From assembly GCA_029379385.1 (NCBI GenBank), contig CM055607.1, positions 3,782,001-3,846,000 of the forward strand: a stretch of DNA of 64,000 bases. The letters are read 5' to 3'. How positions within the stretch are numbered: position 1 is the stretch's first letter; every line of letters begins with the position of its first letter. This document shows positions 1 to 12,300 of this stretch, one piece after another. The translations under genes were made by a program, and so were the position numbers. Source of the DNA: Quillaja saponaria. Its lineage: Eukaryota; Streptophyta; Magnoliopsida; Fabales; Quillajaceae. The notes beneath the pieces were generated by a model, which searched no databases, was not told the DNA's origin, and saw only the letters and a program-made list of their open reading frames with translations.

Positions 1-56
1 TGAAAATAAATTTAGCATGGTCTAATTAATAATGATGAGCTATTACTGGCATAAAG

Positions 57-1174
57 GTATTCTTACATGCAGTCATGGCAAAGAAGAAGAAAATGCAGCT
101 GAGATGTCGAGATATGGAATGGTGGATGAGGCGGAGACAGTTGCCATCTCGTTTGAGACAAAGAGTTCGCCGTTTCGAACGTCAAAGATGGGCAGCCATG
201 GGTGGAGAAGACGAGATGGAATTGATCAAAGATTTGCCTGAAGGGCTTCGGAGGGACATCAAGCGCTATTTCTGCCTAGACCTCATCAAGAAGGTAACAT
301 ATATAATTATAGCTATCTACCGAAGCAAATCATGCCTCTAATAATGTTTGGATAGTTTACTTGGAAATCATGTTCAAAGCTAATACCTTTAAAAAAGAAA
401 TTCTAGAGATACAAGGACTAATCTCTATTGAGAGATATCTCATGAAAACAGGGAATATGATGATGGATGCCATCTTAGTAACATCCTAATAATAATTACT
501 GTTTATACAGGTACCTCTGTTCCAGAGCTTGGATGATCTTATTCTTGATAACATCTGTGACAGGGTTAAGCCTCTCGTCTTCTCTAAAGATGAAAAGGTC
601 TGAAATCATACAGTCATACTCATTTTTTAAACCTTCATACAAATTCTTTGTATAATTTGTTAATGTAATGCCCTTCATGGAACAGATAATAAGAGAAGGA
701 GACCCAGTACCAAGAATAGTGTTCATAGTTCATGGGCGCATAAAACGTTGCCAAAGCCTAAGCAAAGGCATGGTAGCCACAAGTGTGCTTGAACCGGGAG
801 GATTTTTAGGTGATGAGCTCCTCTCCTGGTGCCTTCGCCGCCCATTTATAGACCGGCTTCCATCCTCATCTGCCACATTTGCTTGTATTGAATCAACAGA
901 AGCATTTGGCCTGGATGCAGACAACTTAAGATACATCACTGATCACTTCCGTTACAAATTTGCCAATGAGAGACTAAAGCGAACAGCTAGATATTACTCA
1001 TCCAATTGGAGAACATGGGCAGCTGTGAACATACAATTTGCTTGGCGACGTTATAGGCAGAGGACAAGAGGTCCAGTGATTCCTGCGGCCATCGAAAATG
1101 GAAGCAGTGAACGCCGGTTGTTGCAGTATGCAGCAATGTTTATGTCAATCAGGCCACATGATCATCTTGAATAA
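57..1174 (+). CDS. CNGC2: Cyclic nucleotide-gated channel 2 (3' part, cut by window start)
   Basis: Last three coding exons of a plasma-membrane cation channel of plant CNGC group IV; in Arabidopsis (DND1) it carries calcium in immune and developmental signalling. Exons 57-293, 511-597 and 686-1174 join in phase 0 with GT..AG borders. Seen in order: the C-linker after S6 (MEWWMRRRQLPSRLRQ, RRDIKRY), the cyclic nucleotide-binding fold (VPLFQSLDDLILDNICDRV, then LEPGGFLGDELLSWCL with the plant CNGC signature), a calmodulin-binding helix (FANERLKRTARYYSS), an IQ motif (NIQFAWRRYRQRTRG) and the family ending MFMSIRPHDHLE. The match to Arabidopsis CNGC2 as I remember it is close throughout and clearly better than to CNGC4. 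The first exon could instead begin at 73, but VFLHAV encoded in frame just upstream favours 57. The membrane part lies before the window. Confidence 0.95.
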
Positions 1175-3058
1175 AACACATCATCATCATCTTTAATTTG
1201 CATTCTCTCTCTCTCTTTTTTTTTTTTTGGGAATAAGGAACCGAATGTTGGAGGATAATAAATATTATTTGGTTTCTTTTGATAATATGCTTATATACTT
1301 AGAAAAATACTTCCGTGAAAGTTGGAATTTCATTAAGAGAGACCATTGAAGTAAAAATATTTATATTAAAATAGGAATAGAAACACAGTCTTATTAAAGT
1401 GAAATAATAATATAACTCACAAAGCATTATATTTTTTGATACATCAAAAAAAAATAATTAAAAAAAAAAGCCAAAATCATAAACTTAATATTAATACTTG
1501 CTTAGTTGCCAAGTCAATAGAAAAGAGGGAGGAGGAGTAAACAATTGTTGATGTCGGAATATCACATCACATTCTCATTCTTGTCAATTAGTTTTCATAC
1601 AAGTTTGTCTCACAAAAAATAATATTAATTTAATTTAAACAAAAAGCCTAATTAATTGAAAATTGATGCTCTTTATAGAAAAATCATCATTTGGATAAAA
1701 GAATTTTTTTTATGTCGAATAAATTTTAAATTTATGAATCATTCAAATAAAGAAAATAGAAAAAAATATTTATAATTTCTGTTTTTTACATCTTTTGATT
1801 AATATAAATTGTAAAAAGACTAAAAAGAAACTAGAAAAACAGGGAAGGACAAATTTTCAGTCTGACAGTGTTGCAAATTAAATAGAATCCACAAAACAAA
1901 CAGACCACAAAATCCCGCCGTCGCAAAAACGGTTGCAGCACACATTTGCACAAAACCGACTCTGAGCCTCTATCCAAACCTATGTTCCAGGATCTAGTTC
2001 CTCCAAATTTGGGGAAGACAATGGAAATGAGGCTAAATTTGTCTCTAAATTTAGCAAATGTTGTTTCTAATTCTATTCCCATTTTTTTCTATACTCTATT
2101 TTCATACAACCAAAACAACATGGAGGTGGTCATCATCACCTCCATCCACCTTGAAACCAAATTTCATTCCCTAGCTTTTCTAGGGTTTTCCATTATAGGT
2201 TCCCAGAAAAAGAAAATGTGGAAGTTGGAACCCTAGAGATTGCTAGAATTTTTCTATTTCCCTATTGTTTTTTGTTTTTTAATTTGAGAAATATCAAACA
2301 CCAGTGAACCAGGAGCTTCATGTTCGTTGTTCAGCTTAGGTACCATATTCTGTCCCGTCTGTTTCTTTCTTTCTTTAATATTTTTTTTTCTTGTGTTGCA
2401 GGAGAAAATTCTTATTTGATACTCCCAGTGATGTTTTGGGTCATCCAAAAATACAACAAAAATTCTAAATACAAACATTTGATTTACCTTTTCCGTTTTT
2501 TCTTCATTAAATGGAATGCTATGTAATTTCTACTTTCGCCCTAGCTCTTTTTTTTGCCAACAGCCTAGTATTGAAAATCATTGATTTTTTATTTATTTTT
2601 GGTTCTATTACTGATAAAACTACTGCAGATTAAGGAATATCTTCTACATGTTGTCTTCTAGTTGATGATTTTAACTGTTCAAATGACTAGAGGAAAATAA
2701 TTTTAATCAGTGTTTTGGTAATCATTGTTCAACTATTATATACATTCTTGGATAGCATATGTTGAATCTACATGTTAATTAATGTATCCTTGACTGTAGA
2801 ATGTCCAATGTAGCTATAAATGATGCATACATGTCAAACTACTTGTCAGATGTTAGATATCACCCTCAATTTTGCTCATAAAAAATTACCTATCTATCCC
2901 ATTGATAAAACTTTCACACCTTAAGTGAGTGTAGCAATTTTCTCATTCCCACAACTCTATTTGCTTATGAATTTAAGTTATCCAGAATTCCAGATTTACA
3001 TGCATCTTATTTTTCAACAGGTGCCTTACTATCCGTGAGTAACCTATCATATCAAAAC
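1175..3058. other. CNGC2-PTEN1 spacer with PTEN1 5' leader
   Basis: No coding gene is supported here. The first 100-200 bases should be the CNGC2 3' UTR, including a CT/T-rich stretch near 1205-1227. From about 1950 the sequence becomes less AT-rich, and a good splice acceptor (ttttcaacag) ends at 3020, so PTEN1 probably has a 5' UTR exon near 1.9-2.3 kb and an intron in its leader. The 60-96 aa open frames here resemble no family I know. Confidence 0.5.
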
Positions 3059-6000
3059 ATGGGATTGAAATTCTCAAAGCATCCACAAACCAAAGTCGAA
3101 AACCTAAGTTTACAATTTCATCTGATCAATTACCTTACTCGAAGTTTTTATCTTCGTAACCTGGTATCTAGGCAACGGAGGAGAATGCTCGTTGCTGGTT
3201 ATGATCTTGACATGTCATATATCACAGATCGATTATTGGCAATGTCATTTCCAGCAGAACGTATGCGAGCAATGTATCGTAATCCTCTCTGGCAGGTCAA
3301 ATCGGTGTTGGACATGAGACACCTGGGGCATTACAAGGTGCTTATTTTTTCAACCTTGAACCATTTATATTAGCAAGTACACAATCTTCATGCTTTATGG
3401 TTTCTCTCAGAGTCTACCTTCAGTCTGCTGTTTCATGCTGATCATTGTAATTGAGGGTATTGAGTCATTTACAGATAACAAGCAGAGATTCATTCTGAGA
3501 AAAGAAAAAAAAAGAAAAAAAGAAGAAGATACATTACATGAAATCTGTCAGGAGTCAGGATTACATGATAATTACCCATCTTCTTTTTGCCTGAAAGAGT
3601 TAAAAGGACCTCGCCCCCATTGGAACTGTCTGATCGAGGTATCACTTAGTTGGCAACAGTTGGATACCTATCATTATCTGGATTCGACAGTTCATTCACA
3701 TTTACTTTGTGCTAAGGAGGAGAGTATAATTTTTCTCACCAACTTTAACAGTACCTTCTGATTTACCCTATTTTCTTGACTTTTTTTATTCCTCAATTTG
3801 TAAGAAACAACTACAATCTCCTGAACATGAAATGTAAGGTAATTTCTGTTTAAGGTATTAAAGTTGAATGTTACTCAAGAGTCTCATTTTCATTATTTGA
3901 TTTTTTTCATTAGTTGCTGATCTGATATTGTCAGCATAAATACTCTTATCACACAATAATGTTAAAGTTTGAATTTTTCCATAAGTAAGATTCTACACTT
4001 CACTTAATCTTCTCACAAAAGCCAGGTATTAGTATACCTATAAAAAATCTTATAACATCTTACTTCTGCCGCTCTCTCTCCAATCTCTATATGTTGTATA
4101 TAATTGTACATTTATAGAATCTCTCTTGAAAGTTTTCAGATCTATAATCTATGTATAGAAGAATCTTATGATCCATCACACTTTCACGGTCGTGTGGAAT
4201 CATACCCTTTTGATGACAACCATGTTCCGCCACTCCAAATGATCAAGATTTTCTGTGGAAGTGTGGATTCGTGGCTATCACATGACCCGAAGAATATTGC
4301 TGTCATACATTGCATGGTATGAGAATTTTCATACTACAATATAAATCCTTTTGTTATTTTTCAGTTTCATAGTGTTTATTTTATTTTAAGTACATTTTTA
4401 CCTCAATTTTGTATAAGGCCAAATTCTCTAAACCTCAGCATGACCAATCAATTCTAGCAGCCCAAAACAAAAATTATTTCAGTTTCTGACTTGTACCTTA
4501 GCTGAATCCTTCATAGATAATCCTTATCATGTTGGTAAATTATAAGGTTAACAGAATAACAGTTATTGATGATTGTTCTGAACGTAAAAATGCCAGTATT
4601 TCTTCTCTGCCTTCTCATTTCAACTGAGTGGAATATGTGTCCTTGGATACTTTTACTTATTGACTTAGGTTTCCATTACTATGCATATTATTGAACCTTG
4701 AAGCTCAGGTTTGAAACTATAAAGTAAAACTCTCTATCGTTAAATTAAATTTGTAAATATATCCAAAATTTGACTCCTCTGGAGTCTGGTGTCATTATTT
4801 TCTCCACCTGGTAGTTCAGTGTTCTAGGTCAAGGTGGAAAGGGGATTTCCGTTATCTTATTTGAAGATTGAGTTGTATGGTTCTCTGGTTTGCTTTCCAG
4901 TAAAAAAAAAATACAGGAAAGCCTCTCTTCCTTCATGAAGCTGTGCAATCTTACTAGTGGACTTTGGTCAAAGACAACAAAGATTTATTACTTTTTTATA
5001 AACAATAAACTAGTACAAGTGTTTGAAATAAAGTAACATCATTTTCATGCCCAGATGCCAAAGCTTCTGTTTGGATGATTAATTTATTTTTTCCGTTTGT
5101 GTTTTGTTTTACCACTTTAACTATCAGGCAGGCAAAGGTCGAACTGGCTTAATGGTGTGCGCCTACCTTGTTTACTGTGGGATGTCAGCAGATGAGGCTC
5201 TTCAGTTGTATGCATATAGACGGACAACCAATAATGAAGGAGTAAGTCATATTAGGTATAGTTCCAAAATTTTGAAATGTAATTCTGACAGTCTGCTGAC
5301 AAAATTTCAAAAGGTTGCATATTTGAACATTGACCAATTTTCATCCTCTGGAAACCATGATCGGCTGATAACCAATAAATTTATAAGTTGTTACTTTTTT
5401 CTACTAAAACTTATATGGAATATGTCAATTAGAAAACAAAATATTGTGAATAATTCAAGATTTTCCAAGAAGAATTTGATCAGTTTGTGGGACTTAAGAA
5501 TATGGGCATAACATGCTCTCGAATGTTAAAAAGCCGAACTAAATTAAGTGTTTGATTTATTTTTGAGATTTGTCATAGGTGGTTCTTTGAGCTCTTCAGC
5601 TCTACGATTTCACTAACAGAAGTATGCTTTTAGAGTTGAGTCAATATATGAGAGTTGTGATGATTTTAGTAGGACATTTGTCGTTCCCTTTTTTATATGT
5701 CATCTACTTTACTAATGTTTGCACGCATGCAGTTATTTATGTATTGATGTTTCTGTTTTCCGTTACTAACAAGCACATTTTTCTGGATACTCTCAACAGG
5801 TCTCAATACCAAGTCAATGTCGTTATGTGGGCTACTGGGAGAATGTGCTTTCTTTTCCTAGGGGAGTTGGTAATGGACCTCCAGACGTGGAATTACCTAA
5901 GCCATGTAGCAGAGAACTGCGTCGAATCCGACTCTACGACACTGTAAACATAGACTCAATCTTTTTTGTGGTCTCAGAGCTACAGGAGGTGAGATTGTGT

Positions 6001-8190
6001 CTTGAAGACAGAATGCTTCCTATGAAGTTACTTGATTTAGTTTCTTATATTAAGAACTGATTTGTGATTACTGGGTATTGTCGTCTATTGAGTCAAGTAA
6101 GACAATTTTTGTTTTGATAAAAAACTAAATGTGCTGTGAATTTCGATGAGCTCTTGGTAAAAGCTATACTCAGATATCCTATATACAATTAACAAGTTTG
6201 TGAAGATTTAATAACATTTTTTGAGAGGAAATGTCTATAATTTGTACATTTGCTATTTCCATAACACCAAAAGTCATTTTCGATGTAGCTTGTTGATTAA
6301 GTAATCAAATAAATGAACTTGTTTAAAAAATCTTGAAAAACTCCTGCAATGTAGCAAACTTCTCTTCAAAAAAACCTTTGCTGTTATGTTGCTTGCTTAG
6401 TAGTCAGTACCCTGTATTTTCCCTTATCAATTTTGGCTGTATAATATGTTTGACAATGAGAAGATCTTTTTAATCATCACTTAGTTATCTGATTTATTTT
6501 TCTGTACTAATTCAAAATTGAATTTGTTCACAGATTCCCAATCAGCTCTATCGTCCATCTGTGGAAGTTGTCAGGAGTTGCTGCAGACAGGTTAAGAAAG
6601 GATTTCAGAGAACTAATAGTCCTCGCTATTATATCTCTTTCGATGATGGTGATGACAATGGGAAGAAATCAGACTTAGAAGAACCTCGTGTTGTGGTTCA
6701 AATGGATACAGAGAGTCCAGTAATCTACCATAAAACCTGTCTGGATCATCAATTTGATAAACCTATACAAGTAAGTGACACACGTAATGCATCATTTGTT
6801 ATTATAACTTATGTTACTCATGATTGTCACTCCACCATGACATACTCGTGGCAGACACGTACAGATATAGGACACCTTGAGCTGACATGGGTATTTGGGT
6901 ATCATTCCCAAAGATGAGAAAAACTTCAGAAAAACATGGATGTACCCATATTTGGTGTGGGTATAAGATTGTAATTTTGTATGCTGTAACCAAGTCTAAT
7001 CAAAACTGTATAAATCAGTAATGTATTTTTGTTCTTTCATTTTACAATTTGGATCTAAATTAAGAGAACTACACAATATCCAACCTAATTTAATTCTCTT
7101 TGACATGCTTCTAAAGTAGATGTGTGATCCTTTCCCCAAATGATGTAGAGATCTGGTGTCTACGTATAAATAAAATTAAGCATAAAAGTGGTAAAAGAAT
7201 TTGATGAACGAGTTACCTTCAGAGAAAAAATGTGCATCACTTTGAAATATTAATAAATAAAAAGAACCTTTTTTTTCCTACAATTTTCAAAGAGGATAGG
7301 AGGAGTACCAAGGACGACGTAGGTACAAGTGAATAGTGATAAGACAAAATACAATTGCTGAGAGATAACAGTATGACAGAATTTTCATGTGGAAGATCCC
7401 AATTTGTTCTGAGTAAGTAGTCGTGTAGCTGACTTTAAACCCATATGTCACAGGTTGTTTTCTATTTCTGGTGTAGTTCTTTTTTCAGTAGATAGATCAC
7501 TTATACAATTTATTTTACATAATATGCGCCTTAAACAAATTTGTATAATTTTTTAGCACATCAAGATAGTGGAATTTCTGCTATGAAGTTATTTGTGTTG
7601 GTTCTATATATTATATTGTGTAAAGTCCTGAGTGTACCTTATATGGTTGGACAGGTTTCTGGAGACGTGCGCCTCATATTCTATGAGAAAATGATAGGAG
7701 GGCGTCTTTTCTACTGCTGTTTTAATACAGCTTTTATTAGGAACAGCTTACTACAGGTACTTTGATGCTTATCCTGTGCTTTGTTAGTCTTTTCTTCGGC
7801 TACATCAAGGGAAGATCTGAATGCTGCCCTGCATTTGAACTTCAATTCTGTTTTCCAAGACATTTCAGAACTACAATTTGAACTTCAATTCTCTCGTTGC
7901 ATTCTTGAAATTTGAAATGCATATAGCAAAGTTGGAATGCATCAATAGAAAAGAAACTGAGACAAATATTGTTATATAACTGTTAGAGGTAATCCCTATA
8001 AAAATTAATGGATGCATTACATTTTAAACGCTTGCAGCTCACTGTGCGGGATTTGGACAAGGTTGGGAAAAAGGGAAAATCAATATGTGGCCCTGCCTTC
8101 TGCTTGGAGTTAGTGTTTGGTCCTGCCAATGCAAAGCATCAATGTACCTCTCCATCTGGTGATTGTGAATCTAGTGATGATTTCTCCTGA
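3059..8190 (+). CDS. PTEN1: PTEN-type lipid/protein phosphatase, PTEN1 class
   Basis: Dual-specificity phosphatase that removes the 3-phosphate of PtdIns(3,4,5)P3; Arabidopsis PTEN1 is pollen-specific. Seven coding exons: 3059-3337, 4140-4316, 5128-5241, 5800-5988, 6534-6770, 7655-7756 and 8038-8190, all phase 0, giving 416 aa against about 412 aa in Arabidopsis. The start MGLKFSK matches the Arabidopsis start as I remember it. Seen: a basic N-terminal patch RQRRRMLVAGYDLDMSYI, the phosphatase domain with the P-loop HCMAGKGRTG split across exons 2 and 3 (human HCKAGKGRTG, with Lys replaced by Met as in Arabidopsis PTEN1), the TI-loop-like RRTTNNEGVSIPSQ, then a C2 domain (LRRIRLYDTVNIDSIFFVVSELQE through FCLELVFGPA). 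The long PTEN2 N-terminus is absent, which places it in the PTEN1 class. The reading frame has no break. Confidence 0.94.
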
Positions 8191-9363
8191 ATTCTTTACT
8201 CAGATTTGTACAAAAATATTATGATGGGTAATTTACAGTTCTTATTTTAACCACATTTTCATGTAAACTGTGTTGAGAAAGTGTACAACCTAATTCATTC
8301 GGTTGTCTTTGTCGTCTAATTTTTAATCGGGCGGAAGACATCAGGATTAGTAACAAGTTTTGTATTTTAGTATTTCATTTCAGAGCATTATAATGCACAA
8401 GGATGAGATTGGTTTGTTCTGTCCTCTTATTATCTCTCTTTTCAGTTTCTTCTGCATCAAGCAAAGTGCAAAGTCACAGCCTTTCAGCAAAGATAGAAGA
8501 CAAAAATAACATCAAACAACAAATCTATGATGTTAAAACATAATAGGTCGTTCAAAATTTGAAACGATTTGAAAACTGGAAATATGCAGGCACATCGCAG
8601 CTTTATTTGTTCATGATAGCACACAAAAATAGTCAACTCAAACAGTGGAACAACAATTTCTAACAAAATATATAATTAAATGACGTAATGTTATTTCTAA
8701 TTTCATAACAAAAATAATTTCATCAACATCTTCATTTTTATTCATGAATGCAAACAACTCAAAACAGTGGTGGAACAGCCATTTCTAACAACATTCACCA
8801 TAGAAATAACTTCAAGTTTGATAACTTAAGATATTAGAAGTAGTTATTAGTTTAGTGATTAAAAATATATACTCTTTTTCCTGATAAATATATTGAATAT
8901 ATAACTTGAATTATGTGCTCTAACATAATTCAAGTTCTCAATATACAAGTTTTTAAGTTTAAATAGAGCTCAAATTTCTGAATATTCTACTCAATTTAAT
9001 TTTAATTATATATTTATTGACATATGGATAATATTTATGGGAGATGAGAGTATTTAAATATGAAATTTTATTATTCTTTAATTTATAGTTTCGGGATTAT
9101 TACTACTGATAATTATTAATTGTAATTGGACTATTATGTTTATTTGTTATAATTTATTTATTTTCTGTGAATAGGTCACCTATTTAACTCTGTTTCTCTC
9201 TGTCCAACAGGACTCGTTTGATTATTCCCGGTAGGAGGAGAAGAAGTAGATTAGATATCCCATCTGTTTGTTTCCCGGTAAAATTGTAATTAGTAAACCC
9301 CTTCTTTTTCTTTTTCATTGACACTGAAACAGGGAAAACTGAAAGAACGCTGTACTTGCAAAT
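8191..9363. other. PTEN1 3' UTR and E4 ligase promoter region
   Basis: AT-rich spacer between two plus-strand genes. The proximal part is the probable PTEN1 3' UTR. The last 150 bases before 9364 are less AT-rich and probably the 5' UTR of the E4 ligase gene. Nothing else is recognisable. Confidence 0.4.
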
Positions 9364-12300
9364 ATGGCGACAGCGAAACCCCAAAGGTCTTCTCAAGAGG
9401 TGGAGGACACAATTCTTCGTAAAATCTTTCGCGTATCTCTCACCGATTCCGTGGAAACAGATACTAGAATAGTTTACTTGGAATTGACAGCAGCTGAGAT
9501 TCTTAGCGAAGGGAAGGAGTTGAGGTTGTCACGGGATTTGATGGAAAGGGTTCTGATTGATAGGCTTTCGGGAAGTTTCCCTTTGGCCGAACCCCCATTT
9601 CAGTACCTAATAGGGTGCTATCGCCGTGCATACGATGAGGGTAAGAAAATAGCTAACAAAGATAAGAACTTGAGGTCTGAGATGGAATCGGTAGTGAAAC
9701 AGGGGAAGAAGCTAACTGTCTCGTATTGTAGGATACATTTGGGCAATCCCGAACTGTTTCCTAGTGGAGATTCCAATGCGGATGAACCCAATGTCTCCCC
9801 ATTGTTGCCATTGATCTTCTCAGAGGTTGGCAGCACAGTGGACAATTTTGGTGGGAGTACTAGTGCTGGGGGAATCCGGTGCACACCTGGGTTTTTGGAT
9901 GAATTCTTTAGGGATTCGGATTTGGATACACTCGACCCAATATTGAAGGGGTTGTATGAGGATTTGAGGGGTAGTGTGTTGAAGGTTTCAGCCCTTGGGA
10001 ACTTCCAACAGCCTTTGAGGGCATTGCTATTTATGGTTAGTTTTCCTGTTGGTGCCAAGTCCCTCGTGAATCATCCTTGGTGGATTCCGAAAGGAGTTTA
10101 CTTGAATGGACGGGTCATCGAAGTGACCAGCATTTTAGGCCCATTTTTTCATGTTAGTGCTCTTCCTGATCATACTATTTTCAAGAGCCAGCCTGATGTG
10201 GGGTGAGTGCAACTATGCTCTTTAAGCTTCATTTCACCTGATTATCAAACAATATGTGTGTATTTAATTCAATGAACGTAGTGCTAGTATTTGACTTTGT
10301 TGAGCACACTTTTTCAGTTTTGAGAGGCAATTGGCAATAGCAAGGATTTGAATATAGTGTCTTTATTTTTGCAAGTAGTTGGCAATAAATTTGTTATTTT
10401 CAGTTTTTCTCTTGACCCGGACCTCTCTAGTAAGTTTTTTATTTGAATTATCTGGTTTTGCACATATGGGGCACCTGATCATCATCCAGTTGCCATGTTT
10501 CCTCCATATGCATTAGGAACTCCGTTATTCTTTTTGTTTACTGTTTCTATTGTATGCGTTATTCCATTGGTCTAACCTGCCCTCAATGTTAAGAAGACAG
10601 ATCTTTGATCTGGGGAATGAAGCCAAAGGTTGGATTAAACTCACGAATCCTTGTCACTTTTAATAAAGAATAGTTTGAGGGATGCTAGACAGGCCTGAAA
10701 AATATGTTTCTTTAATTGTACTCTTTTACTTGTCAAGTGTAGGCGGCATACAGGAATTGGTGAATTCAATCTTCTCCAAATTTAGAAATTTATGCAGAGG
10801 TCTATTGGGGGGGGGGGGGGGGGGGGGGGGTCGTAATACATCCTCTATGGAGTCTGGACGCTGAGGTTCAATGTTAATTGGGATATTTTTGTTTAAAAGC
10901 TTGAAAGAGCGTTGGCTCTAGTGCCAAAAATGTGGGCTGCAATTTTGGGTTTAACCCTTGATCCTTAATGTTTTTGACATAAACTGTTAAGTTCATTGAC
11001 AAGGGATTTGGCAATGGTACAAGTACAACAACAAAAAAAAGATTTATAAAGAATAAAGCATGTGGGAAGAGTTGAGATTGTTGGCATCAACAAATCGGAA
11101 CCTGACTGAATGAAAGGGAAAAAAAATTAAATAATTTCCGATAAGCCCTTTGTAGATTGAAATGAGGAGATGAATTTGCGTGTTGAAACTTTATAGGAAA
11201 GTCATGCATTGTGCTGTCTTCAAATGGTTAAACGCAATATATATCTCCTATTTGTATAGGGAGCTGAATCCAATCAATATTCTACCTTAGAGATATAGGT
11301 AGATAGATGTATCATTAGTTTCAATCTACAATATCTCTGGATTTTCGGCTTTCAAATGAATGTTGGGCAGAATGTAATGAATTATGTGGATTTCTTTTTC
11401 AATCAACTATGTGGGCTGTGTTGTGAGGGTTTATGTTCCCAGAATCGCCTGTTCAATACAAGCTTAAATTCATAATTACAAACGATAAATAAAGCAATAT
11501 CCAGAAATCTTCACTTTGGTTTGTTCGTCACCAGTAATGATTTAAGCATAGCTAATTCTGGTGCTTTTTCATCGGTATATAACTGTATAGTGAATCTAAT
11601 GTGAGGATTGGTGTTAAAACTTGATTATTTATCTTTTCTTATCATGAAAGAATTCAATTAGACAGACTGAAGGGAAGCTGTGATCATAAAAAATAATTTA
11701 TTGAACGAAAAGGACATGCAACTGAATGTTCTCATTGATATCTGAAAAATTAAAATAGTAAGTTTGTTATAGAGCATGCAGTAGGTAGTATATCAGGTGG
11801 TTAATATGCTTTTGTCTATTGGTATTTTTGTGACTGATTATTTTTTTCTTTTAAAATTCTTTTTCGTTTTGTCATGTGGTGGGTATCAGTAGCTTTGAAG
11901 CTAGAAAATGGACTTGCTGGGGCAGTTTTTCCATCTATGAAACACGGGTACTTCAAATGTATGTTGTACCCAGCACTTGTACTCCTTTGGTACACCTTGA
12001 TATGTACCACATAGGTCCTAATTTTTTTCCCCCAATGTACAGCTTATTTGGTACCTTGGGTTATTAGCTATAATTAAAGAAAACTTATATATATTAACAA
12101 ACAAAATAAGAAGTTGCATTCAAGAAAAACTAGTTTTGGTGGAATTATTTTGAATAGAATTATGTAATTATGTAATTATGTAATTATGTAATTATGCACC
12201 TATTAATTTCCTTTATTTATGTACTTTGTAATATTTATTTGTATTTAATGAGTTTTATTCTATTAGTAATCCTTTAAATATTTTATTCTCATATATAAAA

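Noticed and set aside
9618..10058. 146-codon open frame on the minus strand
   Set aside because: Exact shadow of exon 1 of the E4 ligase gene, whose plus-strand reading is supported by family similarity and splice phase.
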